Counted from the stretch's first letter, positions 52,501 through 62,328 are shown. The stretch: DNA of 64,000 nt from Lachnospiraceae bacterium (GCA_017500935.1 JAFVXW010000018.1:1-64000), one strand, 5' to 3'. Translations and numbers: made by a program. Notes: generated by a model not told the origin, from the sequence alone.

Positions 52501-53769
52501 TTATTCTGTTCCGCCCTCACGGTCCTGGCGCTTCAAAACGCCGGATTTTGTCACCATAAGTGCCATAACAATAAAGATCACGATATTCAGCGCAAATGTC
52601 AGGCGGCGGTCCATCGCAGACAGCTGTCCGATCAAAAGTCCGAAAGGCGTGGTGATCGCCATGGTCACCACATAAAGCATGCCCTGAATACGGCTGCGCT
52701 CCTGCGCATCAATGAAAATGACCATCAGCGCATCCTTGCGGGGCATCAGCAGGGAACAGGCAAAGGCTTCACAGACTGTATAACCCAGCACCAGCCAGAT
52801 ATTGCCCACCGGCGCTGCCAGAAGCATCACATGACTTGCCACATACAAAACCAGTGCTCCCACCATGACAGGACGGTACGCCAGCCGGTTGCATCTGTCC
52901 TGGATGGTAAAAATAAAGCCCAGCATCAGCGCCGCGCGCACAATGGGAAATACCGCCACAAAGGACTGGGATACCCCCAGATTTTCCGTGATATACAAAG
53001 AAAAAAAGCTGCCCGTGATCATGGTGGACACATTGATCAGCGCATAAAGCAGAATGATAAAGCGTGTACCGGAGCTTTTAAAGATCATCTTCAGCACATC
53101 CTTATATTCCCACATCATTTTCCAGATGGAGGTATCCTTTGTTTCCTGCATCCGGATCTTGCCCTGTTTTGTCTCTCTGGAAGCAAAATACAGGATCAGA
53201 AATTTGCTGGTCATCATCACAAAGGTTACAAAATACAGAATACGCATCGTCGGGATGATCGTCAGCTTCGCGATCAGTACGCCGGAAATCGGTGCAAAAA
53301 AGACTGCCAGCAGACCCGACACGTTGATCCAGGTATAAATATCCACCAGATCTTCTTCTTTTGCATCCTCCACCAGCAGACAGTTCCAGGCATTGTCCGT
53401 GATCTTCCACATGCCGTTTACCACTGCCGCCGCCACAAACCACCAGAAATTCTGCGCAAACATCCAGATCAGACAGGGGACTGACCATGACAAAATATCA
53501 AACACAGCTGTCGTGACACGGCGTCCCAGCTTATCACACAAAACTCCGCCCAAAAGTGCCGCAATAACCTGAAACACCGCACCCAGAGAAAGCAAAAATC
53601 CGATCTGCTGATCGTTTACGCCCAATGCCACCATAAACAGGGTCGCATAGGGGGAATACAGGTTATAGGGGATTCCCCAGAGAGGCTCTGTGTATACACA
53701 GGCGCGCTGATTGCCCCGCAGGGAACGCAGAGCCTGCCAGAGGCTTCTTTTTTCATTGTTTTCAGACAT
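52501..53769 (-). CDS. major facilitator superfamily transporter
   Basis: The 422-residue protein has about 12 hydrophobic helices and an MFS loop 2-3 motif (GGVLCDKLGRRVTTAVFD). The Arg/Lys-rich loops and end QDREGGTE lie in the cytosol. Substrate unknown. It begins 17 bp downstream of the methyltransferase gene, so the two are cotranscribed. A 376-codon open frame on the other strand (52354-53484) is a shadow of this gene. Confidence 0.9.
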   Translation of the reverse strand: MSENNEKRSLWQALRSLRGNQRACVYTEPLWGIPYNLYSPYATLFMVALGVNDQQIGFLLSLGAVFQVIAALLGGVLCDKLGRRVTTAVFDILSWSVPCLIWMFAQNFWWFVAAAVVNGMWKITDNAWNCLLVEDAKEEDLVDIYTWINVSGLLAVFFAPISGVLIAKLTIIPTMRILYFVTFVMMTSKFLILYFASRETKQGKIRMQETKDTSIWKMMWEYKDVLKMIFKSSGTRFIILLYALINVSTMITGSFFSLYITENLGVSQSFVAVFPIVRAALMLGFIFTIQDRCNRLAYRPVMVGALVLYVASHVMLLAAPVGNIWLVLGYTVCEAFACSLLMPRKDALMVIFIDAQERSRIQGMLYVVTMAITTPFGLLIGQLSAMDRRLTFALNIVIFIVMALMVTKSGVLKRQDREGGTE

Positions 53770-53786
53770 TTACGTGTTCTCCTTTG

Positions 53787-54575
53787 TTACTTCTTTTCAA
53801 ACTCATACAGACGGTACATTTTCTTTGAAAGCCGTCCGCCATATAATTTTTCAAAAATCGCTTTTTCAATTCCATACAGCTGCGCGGTCAGCTCTGCCGG
53901 TGTCATCTCATGCTCTTTTACAAACGAAATACCCGTATCCGCGATAATCTGCAGAGGGGCATCCACACCGAAAACCTCGGTTACACCCACTTCATTGATG
54001 GGATTTTTGTATCTGGACATTTTTGCCGCAAAAACCGTATAACAGTCCATCAGGATATGTATCTTGCCGAAATACGCGCCGATCATTTTCAGAAATTTCT
54101 GCAGTTCCTGCGGCTTTAAATACATGCTCACACCTTCCATCACAAGGATCAGATCCTGTCCTTTTTCAAAATGCGCAAGCCATTCCGGCTGCCGGATATC
54201 GGCATCAAGCATACAATAGGTGCTGCTTTCTGCATAATACCGTCTTCGCTCTCTGATCACTTCAGGAAAATCCAGATCTGTCCACATCCTGCCGCCGGCC
54301 TCCACCCGCAGGCAGCGGCTGTCCATACCGCAGCCCACATGCAAAACTGCCGCATCCGCATCCTTTTTCATCTGTGCCGTCAGCCAACGGTCAAACACCG
54401 CAGAACGCATTCCCATGTAGTAAGCAAGCCATTTGGATCTTGCCTTTCCCTTTAAAGCAAAGCCCTCTGCCTCCCAGATTTCCTCTGCCTTTTTGTCCTT
54501 TAAAAGAATACCTTTTTTGCTCACGTACGCCTTTCCGTACAGCGGTATATATAAAGTTTTATTTACGTTATCCAT
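53787..54575 (-). CDS. class I SAM methyltransferase, leucine carboxyl methyltransferase family
   Basis: The 262-residue protein has the LCM-type SAM fold: VLHVGCGMDSRCLR, WTDLDFPEVIRERRR and LVMEGVSMYLKPQEL. Bacterial members methylate carboxyl or O-positions of small molecules; the partner here is unknown. It is divergent from the glycyl radical enzyme gene over 121 bp and is followed by the MFS gene, so methylation plus export is possible. Confidence 0.87.
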   Translation of the reverse strand: MDNVNKTLYIPLYGKAYVSKKGILLKDKKAEEIWEAEGFALKGKARSKWLAYYMGMRSAVFDRWLTAQMKKDADAAVLHVGCGMDSRCLRVEAGGRMWTDLDFPEVIRERRRYYAESSTYCMLDADIRQPEWLAHFEKGQDLILVMEGVSMYLKPQELQKFLKMIGAYFGKIHILMDCYTVFAAKMSRYKNPINEVGVTEVFGVDAPLQIIADTGISFVKEHEMTPAELTAQLYGIEKAIFEKLYGGRLSKKMYRLYEFEKK

Positions 54576-54696
54576 ACCTGATCATTCCTTTCAAAACTCT
54601 CAAAAAGAATTATAACGAAACAGGTGAAAAATCACAAGTAAACTGTTATGATTAAAGCAGCTGAATTTGTATCCCCTTTTTACGGAGGTATTTTTT

Positions 54697-56859
54697 ATGA
54701 ACTTTCCCACAGCCTCAGCCCATCCGCGCCCTGTCCGTTTAAGCGAAGAAACCCGCGCGTGGGCCTATACATCTCTGCACGGCAAATATGGCGATGAAGC
54801 CATTTCCAACGATGCCGTAACCCTGGATCATATCGAAGGTTTTGAAAACCTTTCCGCCACTGCGCAGTATGATCTGATGATCCGCGAGATCGCCGCCAAA
54901 TCCCCGCTCCGGATCTGTCCTGCAGAAAAAATCTGCGGCAGTGCCACCTTAGGACTTGGTATCTCTCATGAAGTACCTGCCCGTTTTAACGGCAAGCCTG
55001 TTTTTCCCAGCGTCAGCCATCTGACCATCCGCTATGACAAGGTGATCCGCGAAGGTCTTTTTTCCTATGAAAAAGAAATCCAGGAACGATTAACCGATCC
55101 TGCGCTCACAGCATATGAAAAAGAGTTTTTGCACAGCCTTCTTAACGTGATCGATTCCATGCAGATCTGGCATTCCCGTTATCTGAAAGAAACCAAAGAT
55201 ACGCGCCCCGATCTTCACGCGCTTCTCAAACAGGTGCCTTTTGAGCCTGCCCGCAATTTCCACGAGGCGCTGCAGTCTCTGTGGTTTGTATTTGCCTTTG
55301 TGCGCCTGTGCGGCAACTGGCCCGGCATCGGCAGAATCGACTGGCTTCTGGGCGATTACTTAAAACAGGATCTTGCCTCCGGTGCTCTCACCCTTGATAC
55401 CGCCCGCGAATTACTGGCATCCTTTTTTATCAAAGGCTGTGAATGGATCCAGTCCAACACACCACCGGAGTCCGGCGATGCCCAGCATTACCAGAATATC
55501 GTTTTAAGCGGTATTGATACAGACGGCTGCGAAATCACCAACGAAGTCACTTATCTGGTTTTAGATGTGGTGGAAGAACTGGCAATCTCCGACTATCCCA
55601 TCACCGTGCGTTTGAATCAGAATTCTCCGGCTGCCTTAAAACGAAAGATTGCAGAAGTGATGCGTCATGGCGGCGGTATCGTGGCGATCTATAACGAAGA
55701 TCTGGTGCTGCAGGCACTTGCCAACGAAGGCTATGAGGAAAAAGAAGCCCGCCGTTTTGCCAATGACGGCTGCTGGGAAGTGCAGATTCCCGGCAAGACC
55801 AATTTCTCCTATCATCCCTTTGACGGTCTGCAGATTTTCAATAAGGCGCTGGGACTGGACGAAGCCTGTGACGCTGCCATTCCTGCCTTTGCATCCGTCG
55901 ATGAAATTTACGAAGCCTTCCTGAAAGGTCTTAAAAAACATCTGGAAAACACCTTCCGGGAACGCGTGGCCGACCGCTTTATCAAAAAAGACGGCCGCTG
56001 GCAGCCCAAATATCAGGAAACACCCACTTCCGTTGTCAGCCTTTTTGAGGACGGCTGTATCGAAAACGCCCGTTCCTATCATGAATACGGTCCCACCTAC
56101 ATGGTTCGCTCCCCTCACATCGGCGGCGCACCGGATATCGCAAACTCCCTGTATGCAATCCAGAAGGCGGTATTTGAAGAAAAGAAACTGACGCTGTCCG
56201 AACTGATCCGGATCGTCAGAAACAACTGGGAAAACGAAGAGGTTTTAAGACTCTCTCTGAAAAACAAATATACCTACTACGGAAATGACAGCGATGACAG
56301 CAGCGAGATCACAGCCGATATCTGGCATGCCCGCATCTTAAATGACTTTGCGGATCTTGTCAAAAAATGTTCCGCCGGAACCGATTATCCCTGCCGCTTC
56401 ATTCCCGGCGTCAGCACCTTCGGCCGCCAGATTCAGTGGCTTCCCCAGCGTACCGCTACGGTTTTCGGTGCCAAAAAAGGAGATATCCTCTCCGGCAATG
56501 ACTCTCCGACTCCCAGCACGGATTCTGCCGGTGCCACAGCCATCATCCGTTCTCACTGTAAGGCAGACCTTGTCAGACAGTCCTGCGGCGCGGCGCTGGA
56601 TATCAAGCTCTATCCCAAAACACTCCATGATGAAACCGGTGTTTTGGCACTGATTTCCCTGATGGACGGCTTTTTAAAGCTGGGCGGATTCTTCCTGCAG
56701 CTGGATGCCATGGATGTGCAGACACTTTTGGATGCCCAGAAAAATCCCCGGAATCACAAAACCCTTTCCGTGCGTGTTTCCGGCTGGAATGCCCGTTTTG
56801 TCACTCTGGACGAACAGTGGCAGACCATGATCATTGAGAGAACGGCTCAGAATCTGTGA
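54697..56859 (+). CDS. glycyl radical enzyme (PFL/dehydratase-like), substrate unknown
   Basis: Start 54697 (MNFPTASAHPRPVR) follows GGAGG by 8 nt; 720 residues. The active-site loop reads NDGCWE with thiyl Cys359 and Glu361, and the C-terminal radical motif is RVSGWNARF with Gly696, so it should be a working enzyme. Known types usually read GCVE there; Trp is unusual. PFL itself has two adjacent Cys and does not fit. An activating radical-SAM enzyme is needed, but none is in the window. Neighbours are a methyltransferase (divergent) and, convergent, a GPH symporter/GH2 operon. No microcompartment genes are seen. Confidence 0.9.
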   Translation: MNFPTASAHPRPVRLSEETRAWAYTSLHGKYGDEAISNDAVTLDHIEGFENLSATAQYDLMIREIAAKSPLRICPAEKICGSATLGLGISHEVPARFNGKPVFPSVSHLTIRYDKVIREGLFSYEKEIQERLTDPALTAYEKEFLHSLLNVIDSMQIWHSRYLKETKDTRPDLHALLKQVPFEPARNFHEALQSLWFVFAFVRLCGNWPGIGRIDWLLGDYLKQDLASGALTLDTARELLASFFIKGCEWIQSNTPPESGDAQHYQNIVLSGIDTDGCEITNEVTYLVLDVVEELAISDYPITVRLNQNSPAALKRKIAEVMRHGGGIVAIYNEDLVLQALANEGYEEKEARRFANDGCWEVQIPGKTNFSYHPFDGLQIFNKALGLDEACDAAIPAFASVDEIYEAFLKGLKKHLENTFRERVADRFIKKDGRWQPKYQETPTSVVSLFEDGCIENARSYHEYGPTYMVRSPHIGGAPDIANSLYAIQKAVFEEKKLTLSELIRIVRNNWENEEVLRLSLKNKYTYYGNDSDDSSEITADIWHARILNDFADLVKKCSAGTDYPCRFIPGVSTFGRQIQWLPQRTATVFGAKKGDILSGNDSPTPSTDSAGATAIIRSHCKADLVRQSCGAALDIKLYPKTLHDETGVLALISLMDGFLKLGGFFLQLDAMDVQTLLDAQKNPRNHKTLSVRVSGWNARFVTLDEQWQTMIIERTAQNL

Positions 56860-56875
56860 GGTAAGTTTCAAAATC

Positions 56876-56932
56876 TGATATTTGTCTTACCAAATGATAT
56901 TTGTCTTACCAAATGATATTTGTCTTACCAAA
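56876..56932. repeat. three tandem 19-bp repeats
   Basis: TGATATTTGTCTTACCAAA occurs three times in direct contact (56876, 56895, 56914), all identical. It starts 16 bp past the glycyl radical enzyme stop and ends just before the terminator. Confidence 0.9.
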
Positions 56933-56936
56933 AGTG

Positions 56937-56977
56937 AAAGGCGTGAACCTGCATCATCAAAGTTCACGCCTTTTTTT
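56937..56977 (+). terminator. strong terminator after the glycyl radical enzyme gene
   Basis: AAAGGCGTGAAC and GTTCACGCCTTT form a perfect 12-bp stem with a 13-nt loop and end in a run of T. It stands between convergent genes. Confidence 0.88.
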
Positions 56978-57046
56978 GTTTATTTTGATCGTTGCTCTGT
57001 TTTACTACTTTTGTGCGCAGTTCACTTTGAAACCTGGCATTTCGCC

Positions 57047-58573
57047 TTACGCCACAGTTTCATCCGTAATCTTAACCATCGCCTCTTCCATGCTCATACC
57101 TTCCGCGATCGCCTGTCTTCTGGCCGCATTGACTGCCTGAATGGTTTTGACCCGTTCACCGGTCAGTGCATATCCTTTCATGGCGATCAGCGTTGCTGCC
57201 CATGCCACCATGGGAATGATGCAGAACAGAATGATCACAACCCAGTTCATACCTTCCGCATAGGGAGTTGTAATGGTAGGCAATGTTTCCAGTCCGATAA
57301 AAGTGACCGCCACGCCCACAACAGTCGCAGACAGAGAGGAAACCAGCTTATCCACCAGTGAAAACAGCGTACCCATGATACCGGGAATGAATTTGCCGGA
57401 ACGATAGGTTTCATAATCCGCACAGTCAGCCACCATGGGAATCGGCATATCTGCTGTCGCATAATACGCACCGTAACCGATGCCAAAAAACAGAATAAAC
57501 AGAACCGTATACAGATTGATCGCCAGTCCGTTTTCATTATATAAAGACATATTCAGTGCCGGAACACCGGGTTTCCAGAGAAGCAAAAGCACCAAAACAC
57601 CCACATAACAGATCAGTGCTACAGACACATAACGCATCAGGGATGCCTTCTGTCCTTTTTTCTGGGAAGTACGCACCGTCATAAGGAAAAACGGAGCGGA
57701 GAACACATATCCGAGTACCATCATCGGCAGATACAGACGGTTATAGTCGCCCATCATGCAGCCGTAAAGCATACATAAAACAGTCAGGTTTGTCGCAATG
57801 GAAAGTGCCAGTTTGCATCCTGCACCTGCCACCATCAGACGCTGCATGGGTTTATTGCCTTTGATGATCTCGATATATTCAGAAATTTTTACCTTCTCCT
57901 GACTGCCGCCGATACCGAAATACTTGGTCTGGTCTTTTTCCCAGATACCGATCACCGCAAGTGCGGTCAGAGCCATGGAGACAATAATACCAATAGGAGT
58001 CAGTACACGGAAAAACTGTGCATTATAATCGCCTACATTTGCTGCCACAATAGGGGCTAAAAACTGCATGGAACCCATACCTGCCAAAGAACCAACCGTA
58101 TTAAAAATGGTAAACAGCGGTCTCTGTTTGGGATCATTGGTCAGTACAGACTGACCGGAACGGGTACAGGAAGTCTGGAAAGTATAACCGATTACCCATA
58201 CCGCATACAGAACAATGAATGCCGCATAACGCATCCACATCAGCTTTTCAGGAATGGCAGGTGTCACCATATACAGTAAAATCACTGCTGCCGCCATGAT
58301 CACGTTGCCGATCACCATAAACGGACGGAATTTACCGAATCTGCCGTCTGTTCTGTCCATCAGCGCACCGATGATCGGATCGGTGACTGCGTCAAACACA
58401 CGCATACCGGTAACCATAAAAGATGCAAATACCATCGCCAACGCCAGTACATTGGAACCAAAGGTTGCGATATAACTTAAGATCAGAACATAATATACAT
58501 TGGTTGCGCCGTTGTTAAGCGGAAATAAAACCAGCTGATACAGTTTGGCGCGGTTCATTTTTTGGTCGTTCAT
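57047..58573 (-). CDS. GPH-family cation symporter (second)
   Basis: The 508-residue protein has about 12 membrane helices and the motif VTGMRVFDAVTDPIIGALMDRTDGRFGKFRPF, with the conserved Asp residues of GPH carriers. It begins 38 bp after the GH2 gene, so it probably imports the GH2 substrate. A cytosolic tail rich in Ala, Met and Glu ends VKITDETVA. Confidence 0.92.
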   Translation of the reverse strand: MNDQKMNRAKLYQLVLFPLNNGATNVYYVLILSYIATFGSNVLALAMVFASFMVTGMRVFDAVTDPIIGALMDRTDGRFGKFRPFMVIGNVIMAAAVILLYMVTPAIPEKLMWMRYAAFIVLYAVWVIGYTFQTSCTRSGQSVLTNDPKQRPLFTIFNTVGSLAGMGSMQFLAPIVAANVGDYNAQFFRVLTPIGIIVSMALTALAVIGIWEKDQTKYFGIGGSQEKVKISEYIEIIKGNKPMQRLMVAGAGCKLALSIATNLTVLCMLYGCMMGDYNRLYLPMMVLGYVFSAPFFLMTVRTSQKKGQKASLMRYVSVALICYVGVLVLLLLWKPGVPALNMSLYNENGLAINLYTVLFILFFGIGYGAYYATADMPIPMVADCADYETYRSGKFIPGIMGTLFSLVDKLVSSLSATVVGVAVTFIGLETLPTITTPYAEGMNWVVIILFCIIPMVAWAATLIAMKGYALTGERVKTIQAVNAARRQAIAEGMSMEEAMVKITDETVA

Positions 58574-58611
58574 AAAAAATCTCCCTTACCGGTTTCCCGG
58601 TTTTATCCTTT

Positions 58612-60573
58612 TTATACCCAGTTTTCACCCTTGCCGTCGTTTTTCTTTAATTTATAGGCCGGATTGGGCCTGGTCACCCGGCGGATGACAGCAGTATCCG
58701 TACATTTTGTACTTCCGCTTACCGCTGCTGCTTCCAGCTTCACTTCTCCCTCAAGAGGAAGTTTAAAGGTAAATACCTTATCTGCTGTCTGCTCACCCAC
58801 TTTTTTACCGTTGGCATACAGTTCCACGCAGGGTGCGTTGGAATATATTTTTATCCGGGTCTGCTTCTCTGCCCTGTCTGCATAACGGCTGCCGCAGATA
58901 TGCACGAAGGGCTCTTTTGACCAATAAGCCTTGTATAAATAAAAACTGTCTTTTTTGATCTTGCGGTCAAAGGTGACAAGTCCTTTGTGATTCATGCCGG
59001 GTTCTCCGCCCTGATTTCTGGCATCTGCCGCAAAATCAAACATATTCCAGAGATGGGTTGCCCACATAAAAGGACGTTTTTCAAAGAACCGGAGCAGATA
59101 TTCGTGATAAACCGCCTGATATTCTTCTGTCTGATCACCGCGGCGCGGACGGGATGAGTGGAGATTGGTCATCGCCTCGCAGCCGTACTCAGAATATCCC
59201 AGACAGCGGTTGGGATACTTCCAATGGAAGAAATCCACCCACAGGTCGTTTAAGAACAGGCACGGTGTATACCATCCCAGATACAGATTCCAGCTTACAA
59301 GGTCTGAAATATGCGCCACTTTGTTGAAAGGACCGCATACCGCATAACAGGCAAGCGTGGTTGGACGGGTCGCATCCATGCTGTGCACCAGATCATTGAG
59401 CATCCGGTGATTGTCCAGCATATCCTTATTATCTTTGGTGGAAATAGTGATCTCATTGCTTAATCCCCACACACAGATACTGGGGTGGTTGTAGTTCTGA
59501 ATGATCAGTTCCTTCATCTGGGAAACCGTATTTTCACGGCCATTTGGCATATGCTCTGAAATATAGGGAATCTCTGCCCATACCACCATGCCGTATCTGT
59601 CACACAGATCATAAAAATACTGGTCATGCTGATAATGTGCCAGTCTGATCGTATTGGCACCTACCTCACGGATCATGTCCATATCGGTATCGTGATGTTC
59701 TTTTGTCAGCGCATTGCCGATGCCTTTCCAGTCCTGATGACGGCATACACCGCGCAGCGGATAGCTTCTGCCGTTTAAGAAAAAGCCCTTCTGCGGATCC
59801 ACCAAAAAGGTACGCACACCGAATGCGGTACGGATGCGGTCTTTTTCTTCTCCATTCACAAAAAGCACGGCTTCGCAGCTGTACAGATAAGGATCGTCAA
59901 TACCGTCCCACAGATGAACATTGGGTAGGGTCAGATTCGCCTCTGCCATGACTTTATCCGCTGCCAACTGTGCTTCCGTCTTTTGCTGTACACAGAGATT
60001 TCCTTCCGCATCCCGAACAGAAATTTCCACTGTACTTCCCTCGATATTAACCCAGGTCTTCACATTGATTTGCGCATCTTTTCCTGTTACAGAAGGTGTA
60101 ACCGCAATCCCGCGTCCTCCAAAATAATCCATATCAAAATGACAGGCATTGACTGTCACAAGCTTTACATCCCGGTAAATACCGCCGTAAAATGTAAAGT
60201 CTGCTTTCTGGGGATACACGCGGTCATTTACCGAGTTGTCAACTTCCACAACCAGCGTATTCTCCTGTACCAAAACCTCTGTCACATCGCAGCGGAAGGT
60301 GGAATAACCGCCGTCATGACTCATCACACATTTCCCGTTCAGATATACCTTCGCAGACGCATTGACACCGTCAAATTCCAGATAAACACGTTCCTTTTCC
60401 GTATATTCGGGTGCTGCAAATCTTTTTTTATAAATGCAGGTTCCACGGTAATAATCGTTGCCGCCGTCCTGACCGTCCAGCGCATTCCAGGTATGCGGAA
60501 TATTCACTTCTGAAATACTGCTGTCATGGTATTGAAATTCCCAGCTCTGATTGAGCAGCTGTGTTTTTCTCAT
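58612..60573 (-). CDS. glycoside hydrolase family 2 enzyme (beta-galactosidase/glucuronidase type)
   Basis: The 653-residue cytosolic protein has a jelly-roll sugar-binding domain (1-150), an Ig-like domain (150-255) and a TIM barrel. Catalytic acid/base Glu374 is in WGLSNEI and nucleophile Glu462 in YSEYGCEA. GH2 enzymes remove beta-linked galactose, glucuronate, mannose or similar; the residues visible do not decide which. With the symporter it forms a two-gene uptake and hydrolysis unit. An inverted repeat lies 49 bp upstream. Confidence 0.93.
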   Translation of the reverse strand: MRKTQLLNQSWEFQYHDSSISEVNIPHTWNALDGQDGGNDYYRGTCIYKKRFAAPEYTEKERVYLEFDGVNASAKVYLNGKCVMSHDGGYSTFRCDVTEVLVQENTLVVEVDNSVNDRVYPQKADFTFYGGIYRDVKLVTVNACHFDMDYFGGRGIAVTPSVTGKDAQINVKTWVNIEGSTVEISVRDAEGNLCVQQKTEAQLAADKVMAEANLTLPNVHLWDGIDDPYLYSCEAVLFVNGEEKDRIRTAFGVRTFLVDPQKGFFLNGRSYPLRGVCRHQDWKGIGNALTKEHHDTDMDMIREVGANTIRLAHYQHDQYFYDLCDRYGMVVWAEIPYISEHMPNGRENTVSQMKELIIQNYNHPSICVWGLSNEITISTKDNKDMLDNHRMLNDLVHSMDATRPTTLACYAVCGPFNKVAHISDLVSWNLYLGWYTPCLFLNDLWVDFFHWKYPNRCLGYSEYGCEAMTNLHSSRPRRGDQTEEYQAVYHEYLLRFFEKRPFMWATHLWNMFDFAADARNQGGEPGMNHKGLVTFDRKIKKDSFYLYKAYWSKEPFVHICGSRYADRAEKQTRIKIYSNAPCVELYANGKKVGEQTADKVFTFKLPLEGEVKLEAAAVSGSTKCTDTAVIRRVTRPNPAYKLKKNDGKGENWV

Positions 60574-60621
60574 CTTGATCTCCTTGCTTTAATTTGTGCT
60601 GTTTTTCTGATCAGCCTTTAA

Positions 60622-60643
60622 ATTGTATTCAAATAAATACAAT
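60622..60643. promoter_or_regulatory. 22-bp inverted repeat upstream of the GH2 gene, probable operator
   Basis: ATTGTATT, 6 bp, AATACAAT is a perfect 8-bp inverted repeat. Placement 49-70 bp before the GH2 start suits a repressor operator. Form recalls GntR or similar sites; regulator unknown. Confidence 0.55.
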
Positions 60644-60677
60644 CCCGTTTCAAGTTTAGCACCGTATGGGAGGGGAT

Positions 60678-62219
60678 TCAACGCTTAAAAACCTTGGTGC
60701 AGCGCTGTTTCTTTCCTTCTTCTCCCCAGATCACTTCCAGTTCCACATCCACATTGCTCTCCAGAATAACCTGCGGCATTTCGTTAACATCCTTTCTTGC
60801 CATGCAAAGAAGAGTCAGTTCTCCCTCCTTGCCAAACGGATATTTTTTCACTCCGTGTTCTTCCGTCAGATTGATATCCCACACGATCCTATTTTTATCT
60901 GCATCAGGTTTAATACCAAATACATATTCAAACAGGACGGAAATCGGGATCAAACCTGTCCAGCCTACAAAATCCCGGCGCGCAATATTACCTTTTGCAG
61001 GTCTTCCCTCATTGACAAACTCCGGCGCATAGTTTTCAAACACTGTGTCCGTATCTTTATACACTTCCACCACTGCCGCAAGACTCTCTTTTCCAATTTC
61101 ATGAGCCAGACCGTACTTCCCGTATTTATCCAGCCCCTTTAAGATCATATAGTTGGTGGGTGCCCAGACACCTCCGCACCAATATTCCCCTGCCGGAGCA
61201 TAGTCTTTATGATCTCTGGACAAGGACGGAACTCTGTGAGGGGATTTAAAATATTTTTCATCCTCCAGCATCGCGATCATTCTTTCCGCGCGCTCCTTCG
61301 GCGCACATTCTGCGATCAGCGCCCAGTAAGCCCCTACATGGCGGACCATATTATACTTTCCATTGTTCCAAAGATCATAGTAAAATCCGCTTTCCTCATC
61401 CCAAAGTTTGCCGTTGATCACTTCTTCCATATGATCTCTCTCTGCTTCCAGCTCCGCGGCAAATTCCATACGTCCCAATACGCGGGCCATCTCCAGCAGA
61501 ATATTACAGTCAAAGAGTGCCTGCATACAGGCATCTACCCAAACCATGTGTCCATGTGAAAAACCAACATGATACCCCGGCATCAGACGGGGCATGTTAT
61601 CCATACCGCATCCCCATCCAGTCGAAAAATAAGTGCCGTCCGGCCATGTATGATGCTCAGCCATCCAGCGATGATATGCCATCAGCGGGGGAAATACTTG
61701 GGCCAGACGTTCTTTATCGCCAAAATTCTGAAAATATTCCCACTCACACCACGCCATTACAGCCGGCCCCGTTGCGGAAGGATCATACCTCGTAAAATGG
61801 TCACGTCCTGTACTCTCCTCGATCTCGCGGCAGATAAATCCATCTTTATGCTGATGGGAGTAAAGATTGTCCAGTGTTCCCTGAAAATTAAAGATTCTGT
61901 CCGCATACTTTCCAAACATCAGGATAAACGATGAATCCCACATAAACACACATCCGTTAAATGCAGTATCTATGAAGTTGGATACAAATCCGGTTCCCTC
62001 CTGCGGTGTGCAAAGATTGCCGAACGCAAGCTCCCAGGTCTTCCAATAACAATCTATGGTATCCTGATGTCCATCCCAGACCGGCAGCGGAAGCAGATCT
62101 TTGATCTTTCCAAAAACCGGCAGGGGATCTGTATCGGGTTCTTTCCTGAGAAAAACATTTTCTTTTACCAGTTCCTCTTCTTCTAAAGTAAACTCACTGT
62201 TTTGTTTGAAAAAATCCAT
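60678..62219 (-). CDS. trehalase-fold glycosidase (GH37/GH63-related)
   Basis: The 513-residue cytosolic protein has an (alpha/alpha)6 barrel: MWDSSFILMFGKYADR, QHKDGFICREI, DNMPRLMPGYHVGFSH, and GGVWAPTNYMILKGLDKYG are all hallmarks of MGH1/trehalase/GH63-like enzymes. Asp and Glu in these loops are the likely catalytic residues. Substrate is unknown; alpha-glucosides or mannosylglycerate are typical in the fold group. A short C-terminal beta-sheet region follows. It is transcribed from its own promoter, upstream of the GH2-symporter pair. Confidence 0.85.
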   Translation of the reverse strand: MDFFKQNSEFTLEEEELVKENVFLRKEPDTDPLPVFGKIKDLLPLPVWDGHQDTIDCYWKTWELAFGNLCTPQEGTGFVSNFIDTAFNGCVFMWDSSFILMFGKYADRIFNFQGTLDNLYSHQHKDGFICREIEESTGRDHFTRYDPSATGPAVMAWCEWEYFQNFGDKERLAQVFPPLMAYHRWMAEHHTWPDGTYFSTGWGCGMDNMPRLMPGYHVGFSHGHMVWVDACMQALFDCNILLEMARVLGRMEFAAELEAERDHMEEVINGKLWDEESGFYYDLWNNGKYNMVRHVGAYWALIAECAPKERAERMIAMLEDEKYFKSPHRVPSLSRDHKDYAPAGEYWCGGVWAPTNYMILKGLDKYGKYGLAHEIGKESLAAVVEVYKDTDTVFENYAPEFVNEGRPAKGNIARRDFVGWTGLIPISVLFEYVFGIKPDADKNRIVWDINLTEEHGVKKYPFGKEGELTLLCMARKDVNEMPQVILESNVDVELEVIWGEEGKKQRCTKVFKR

Positions 62220-62260
62220 TTTGGGTCCTCCGTTTCTTTTGATTCTTTTTCGAACACTTC

Positions 62261-62289
62261 TTGTTTTTCATTATAGCTGAGATTATAAT
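62261..62289 (+). promoter_or_regulatory. predicted promoter of the YitT-like gene
   Basis: TTGTTT, 17 bp, perfect TATAAT. It overlaps the divergent minus-strand promoter. Confidence 0.6.
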
Positions 62290-62299
62290 GACTAGACAA
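62270..62299 (-). promoter_or_regulatory. predicted promoter of the trehalase-fold gene
   Basis: Minus-strand TTGTCT, 18 bp, perfect TATAAT. The overlap means the two divergent promoters may compete. Confidence 0.6.
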
Positions 62300-62328
62300 G
62301 TTATCTGCGAAAGGAAAATTCTTTCTTT

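Noticed and set aside
52354-53484. 376-codon open frame on the plus strand
   Set aside because: It is antisense to an MFS transporter with clear helices and motifs; its His/Gln/Lys-rich product looks like a reverse-frame artefact and it has no ribosome site.
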